Assembly (NCBI GenBank): GCA_021300055.1
Contig: JAJTHU010000200.1
Location: 1-8,181 of the forward strand
Direction of reading: 5' to 3'
DNA length: 8,181 nucleotides
Source: Nitrosomonadaceae bacterium
Lineage (GTDB): Bacteria; Pseudomonadota; Gammaproteobacteria; Burkholderiales; Usitatibacteraceae
The notes below the pieces were generated by a model. That model did not search any database. It saw only the letters and a list, made by a program, of their open reading frames with translations, and was not told where the DNA came from. This document shows positions 6,390-8,181 of the stretch, in pieces; the stretch's first letter is position 1; the number at the start of each line of letters is the position of its first letter. The position numbers and the translations under genes were made by a program.

Positions 6390-7907
6390 ATGTCCACTGT
6401 GATTAAGCAAGAAGACGTCATCCAATCCGTCGCTGATGCATTTCAGTTCATCAGCTACCACCATCCGGTTGATTACATCAAAGCGCTGCACGAGGCTTAC
6501 CAGAAAGAGCAGAGCGCGGCCGCTAAAGATGCCATGGCGCAAATCTTGATCAACTCGCGCATGGCCGCTGAAGGCCATCGCCCGATTTGTCAGGACACGG
6601 GTATCTGTATCGCATTTGTGCGCGTTGGCATGGACGTGCGCTGGAACGCGACCATGTCCCTGGAGCAGATGGTGAACGAAGGCGTGCGTCGCGCGTACAC
6701 CAACCCGATCAATCCGCTGCGCGGATCGATGCTCACCGACCCAGACGGCAAGCGCAAGAACACCTTCGACAACACGCCCGGTGTCACTCACGTTGAACTC
6801 GTGCCAGGCGACAAGGTTGAAGTTATCGTCGCCGCGAAGGGCGGTGGCTCAGAAAACAAATCCAAGTTCGCAATGCTGCTGCCAAACGACAACATCGTCG
6901 ATTGGGTGCTTTCCGTCGTGCCCACCATGGGTGCAGACTGGTGTCCGCCGGGCATGTTGTCGCTCGGTATCGGCGGCTCACCCGAGAAAGCGATGCTGAT
7001 GGCGAAGTGGGCAATGATGGAGCCGATGAACATTCACGAGCTGCAGGCACGTGGCCCCTCGAATCGCGCGGAAGAATTGCGCCTCGAATTGTTCGAGAAG
7101 GTGAACGCGCTCGGCATCGGCGCGCAAGGCCTCGGTGGTTTGTCGACCGTTCTCGACGTAAAGGTGACGGACTATCCAACACACGCAGCCTCCAAGCCGG
7201 TGGCATTGTTGCCTAACTGCGCGGCAACACGCCACGCACATTTTGTCTTGGATGGCTCGGGCCCAGCCACGCTGGAGCCCCCATCCCTCGATGACTGGCC
7301 AAAGCTCACGCTCGATTTTTCGACGTCCAAGCGCGTCAACATCGACGGCATCAACAAACAACAACTCGGGGAGCTCAAAGCCGGTGATCGTGTGTTGTTG
7401 TCCGGCAAGATCTTGACTGGACGCGATGCTGCCCACCGCCGTCTCACCGATATGCTGAAAAAGGGCGAGCCACTGCCTGTCGATTTCACCAATCGCATCA
7501 TCTACTACGTCGGGCCGGTCAACCCGGTTCGAGATGAAGTCGTCGGCCCAGCAGGCCCCACTACTGCGTCGCGCATGGACAAGTTCACGCCAGACATGCT
7601 CGAAAAGACCGGCCTCATCGGCATGATTGGCAAGTCCGAGCGCGGCAGCGCCACAGTGGACAACATTAAGAAAAACGGCGCGACTTACTTCATCGCCGTC
7701 GGCGGCGCGGCGTACTTGGTGTCGAAAGCAATCAAGTCATCGCGATTGGTGGCGTTTGAAGACCTTGGCATGGAAGCCATCTACGAATTCGAAGTGAAGA
7801 ACATGCCGGTTATCGTTGCTGTTGATTCGACGGGCAACGCTGTGCATCGTTCGGGTCCGGCGGAGTGGCGTGCCAAGATTGGCAAGATTCCCGTCGTGGT
7901 GGTTTAG
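6390..7907 (+). CDS. Class I fumarate hydratase, [4Fe-4S], single-chain
   Basis: 505 residues; interconverts fumarate and malate in the TCA cycle. Both class I regions are present in one chain: the N-terminal Fe-S (alpha) part and the C-terminal beta part. The candidate cluster cysteines are C67 (ICQDTG), C185 (DWCPPG) and C277 (NCAATRH); their spacing of 118 and 92 is close to the 119 and 94 I recall for Cys105/224/318 of E. coli FumA. Other family blocks are GGGSENKSKF, GIGAQGLGG, the beta-part GKILTGRDAAHRRL, and KSERG near the active site. The N-terminus is about 40 residues shorter than FumA/FumB of E. coli, a normal length for single-chain homologues. The cluster makes such enzymes sensitive to oxygen and superoxide. 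It is likely co-transcribed with the UPF0114 gene; the next gene starts 39 bp downstream. The symbol fumA would fit, but paralogues cannot be excluded. Confidence 0.96.
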   Translation: MSTVIKQEDVIQSVADAFQFISYHHPVDYIKALHEAYQKEQSAAAKDAMAQILINSRMAAEGHRPICQDTGICIAFVRVGMDVRWNATMSLEQMVNEGVRRAYTNPINPLRGSMLTDPDGKRKNTFDNTPGVTHVELVPGDKVEVIVAAKGGGSENKSKFAMLLPNDNIVDWVLSVVPTMGADWCPPGMLSLGIGGSPEKAMLMAKWAMMEPMNIHELQARGPSNRAEELRLELFEKVNALGIGAQGLGGLSTVLDVKVTDYPTHAASKPVALLPNCAATRHAHFVLDGSGPATLEPPSLDDWPKLTLDFSTSKRVNIDGINKQQLGELKAGDRVLLSGKILTGRDAAHRRLTDMLKKGEPLPVDFTNRIIYYVGPVNPVRDEVVGPAGPTTASRMDKFTPDMLEKTGLIGMIGKSERGSATVDNIKKNGATYFIAVGGAAYLVSKAIKSSRLVAFEDLGMEAIYEFEVKNMPVIVAVDSTGNAVHRSGPAEWRAKIGKIPVVVV

Positions 7908-7946
7908 CGCTCGGCGAGCGTGCCGCAGCGCAAATACTGATTCACG

Positions 7947-8181
7947 ATGCATCCGCTGTTAAAGCCTGCCGAGACGGCTTCACCCCGCATTGCCATCGTC
8001 GATGGTTCCGCTGGACTGCGCCGCCTGTTGGCGAGCATGGTTCGGCAGCACTTTCGCACGGCAGCCATTGAAGATATCGACCCCTTCTCGCAGACCATGC
8101 GCGGAGCGGGCTTTGCGTTCGGCACACGCGGGGATGCCGTGATATTGGGTGGCGTCGGCACTGAACGCGAGGCGCGCGACG
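7947..8181 (+). CDS. Receiver-like (degenerate response regulator) N-terminus, cut off by the window edge
   Basis: 78 codons from the ATG at 7947, open to the window end; an in-frame TGA at 7938 leaves no earlier start, and no clear Shine-Dalgarno is seen. RIAIVDGSAGLRRLLASMV (14-32) has the beta1-alpha1 look of a receiver domain (normally VDDSA..RRLL), but the second acidic-pocket Asp is G20. The later DAVILGGVG block (63-71) aligns with the phosphoacceptor strand (D.V.LLD), where G68 replaces the Asp. The IEDIDPF segment resembles receivers fused to Ser/Thr kinase domains in betaproteobacteria, but that part would lie outside the window. It is probably a phosphorylation-independent pseudo-receiver of a larger regulator. 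The call is tentative because only the beginning is visible. Confidence 0.6.
   Translation, partial: MHPLLKPAETASPRIAIVDGSAGLRRLLASMVRQHFRTAAIEDIDPFSQTMRGAGFAFGTRGDAVILGGVGTEREARD

Noticed and set aside
7908..7920. Small hairpin CGCTC-GGC-GAGCG right after the fumarase stop
   Set aside because: The stem is only 5 bp, no T-run follows, and the next gene begins about 27 bp later, so a terminator is not supported.
1..8181. Defence system, phage, transposon, CRISPR or tRNA/rRNA gene
   Set aside because: No transposase, integrase, nuclease or helicase motifs, no spaced identical repeats, and no tRNA-like cloverleaf was found; the genes are metabolic, membrane or regulatory.

Overview
The window looks like chromosomal DNA of a betaproteobacterium, probably Burkholderiales. 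The evidence is moderately GC-rich coding sequence, an Acs with the 'GIQHSTGGYLL' variant downstream of its P-loop, a single-chain class I fumarase of about 505 residues, and a UPF0114 membrane protein directly upstream of that fumarase. The taxon is inferred from these protein features and was not searched. Six genes plus the start of a seventh fill the window. I see no RNA genes, insertion sequences, phage genes or CRISPR array.

Layout. Bases 1-1799 (minus strand) hold acs, acetyl-CoA synthetase, lacking its last ~55-60 codons at the window edge. A 361-bp divergent intergenic region follows; it carries a perfect 14-bp palindrome, GTCTTATATAAGAC, and candidate promoters. On the plus strand comes a three-gene cassette: a CitE-like (HpcH/HpaI superfamily) C-C bond lyase (2161-3288), a small single-domain cupin (3430-3843), and an AMP-forming acyl-CoA ligase (3840-5486) that overlaps the cupin by ATGA. 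Next are a UPF0114/YqhA-type inner-membrane protein (5677-6360) and class I fumarate hydratase (6390-7907), 29 bp apart and probably co-transcribed. The window ends inside a gene whose N-terminus resembles a response-regulator receiver domain but lacks the phosphoacceptor aspartate.

How the genes may work together. Acs makes acetyl-CoA from acetate, and fumarase is a TCA-cycle enzyme. The lyase and ligase form a plausible 'activate to a CoA thioester, then cleave a C-C bond' pair, with the cupin as a possible isomerase, dioxygenase or small-molecule binding partner. The substrate cannot be read from the sequence. I do not recognise this exact lyase-cupin-ligase trio as a characterised pathway, so it is the best candidate for something undescribed here.

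Non-coding structure is richer than usual. A 16-bp perfect inverted repeat straddles the lyase stop codon. A third, diverged copy of the same sequence 130 bp downstream still reads NWPYGAIL-stop in frame, mostly through synonymous changes, and looks like the remnant of a second lyase gene end. Upstream of the UPF0114 gene are four 11-bp-phased GTCG units and a GNRA-capped hairpin.
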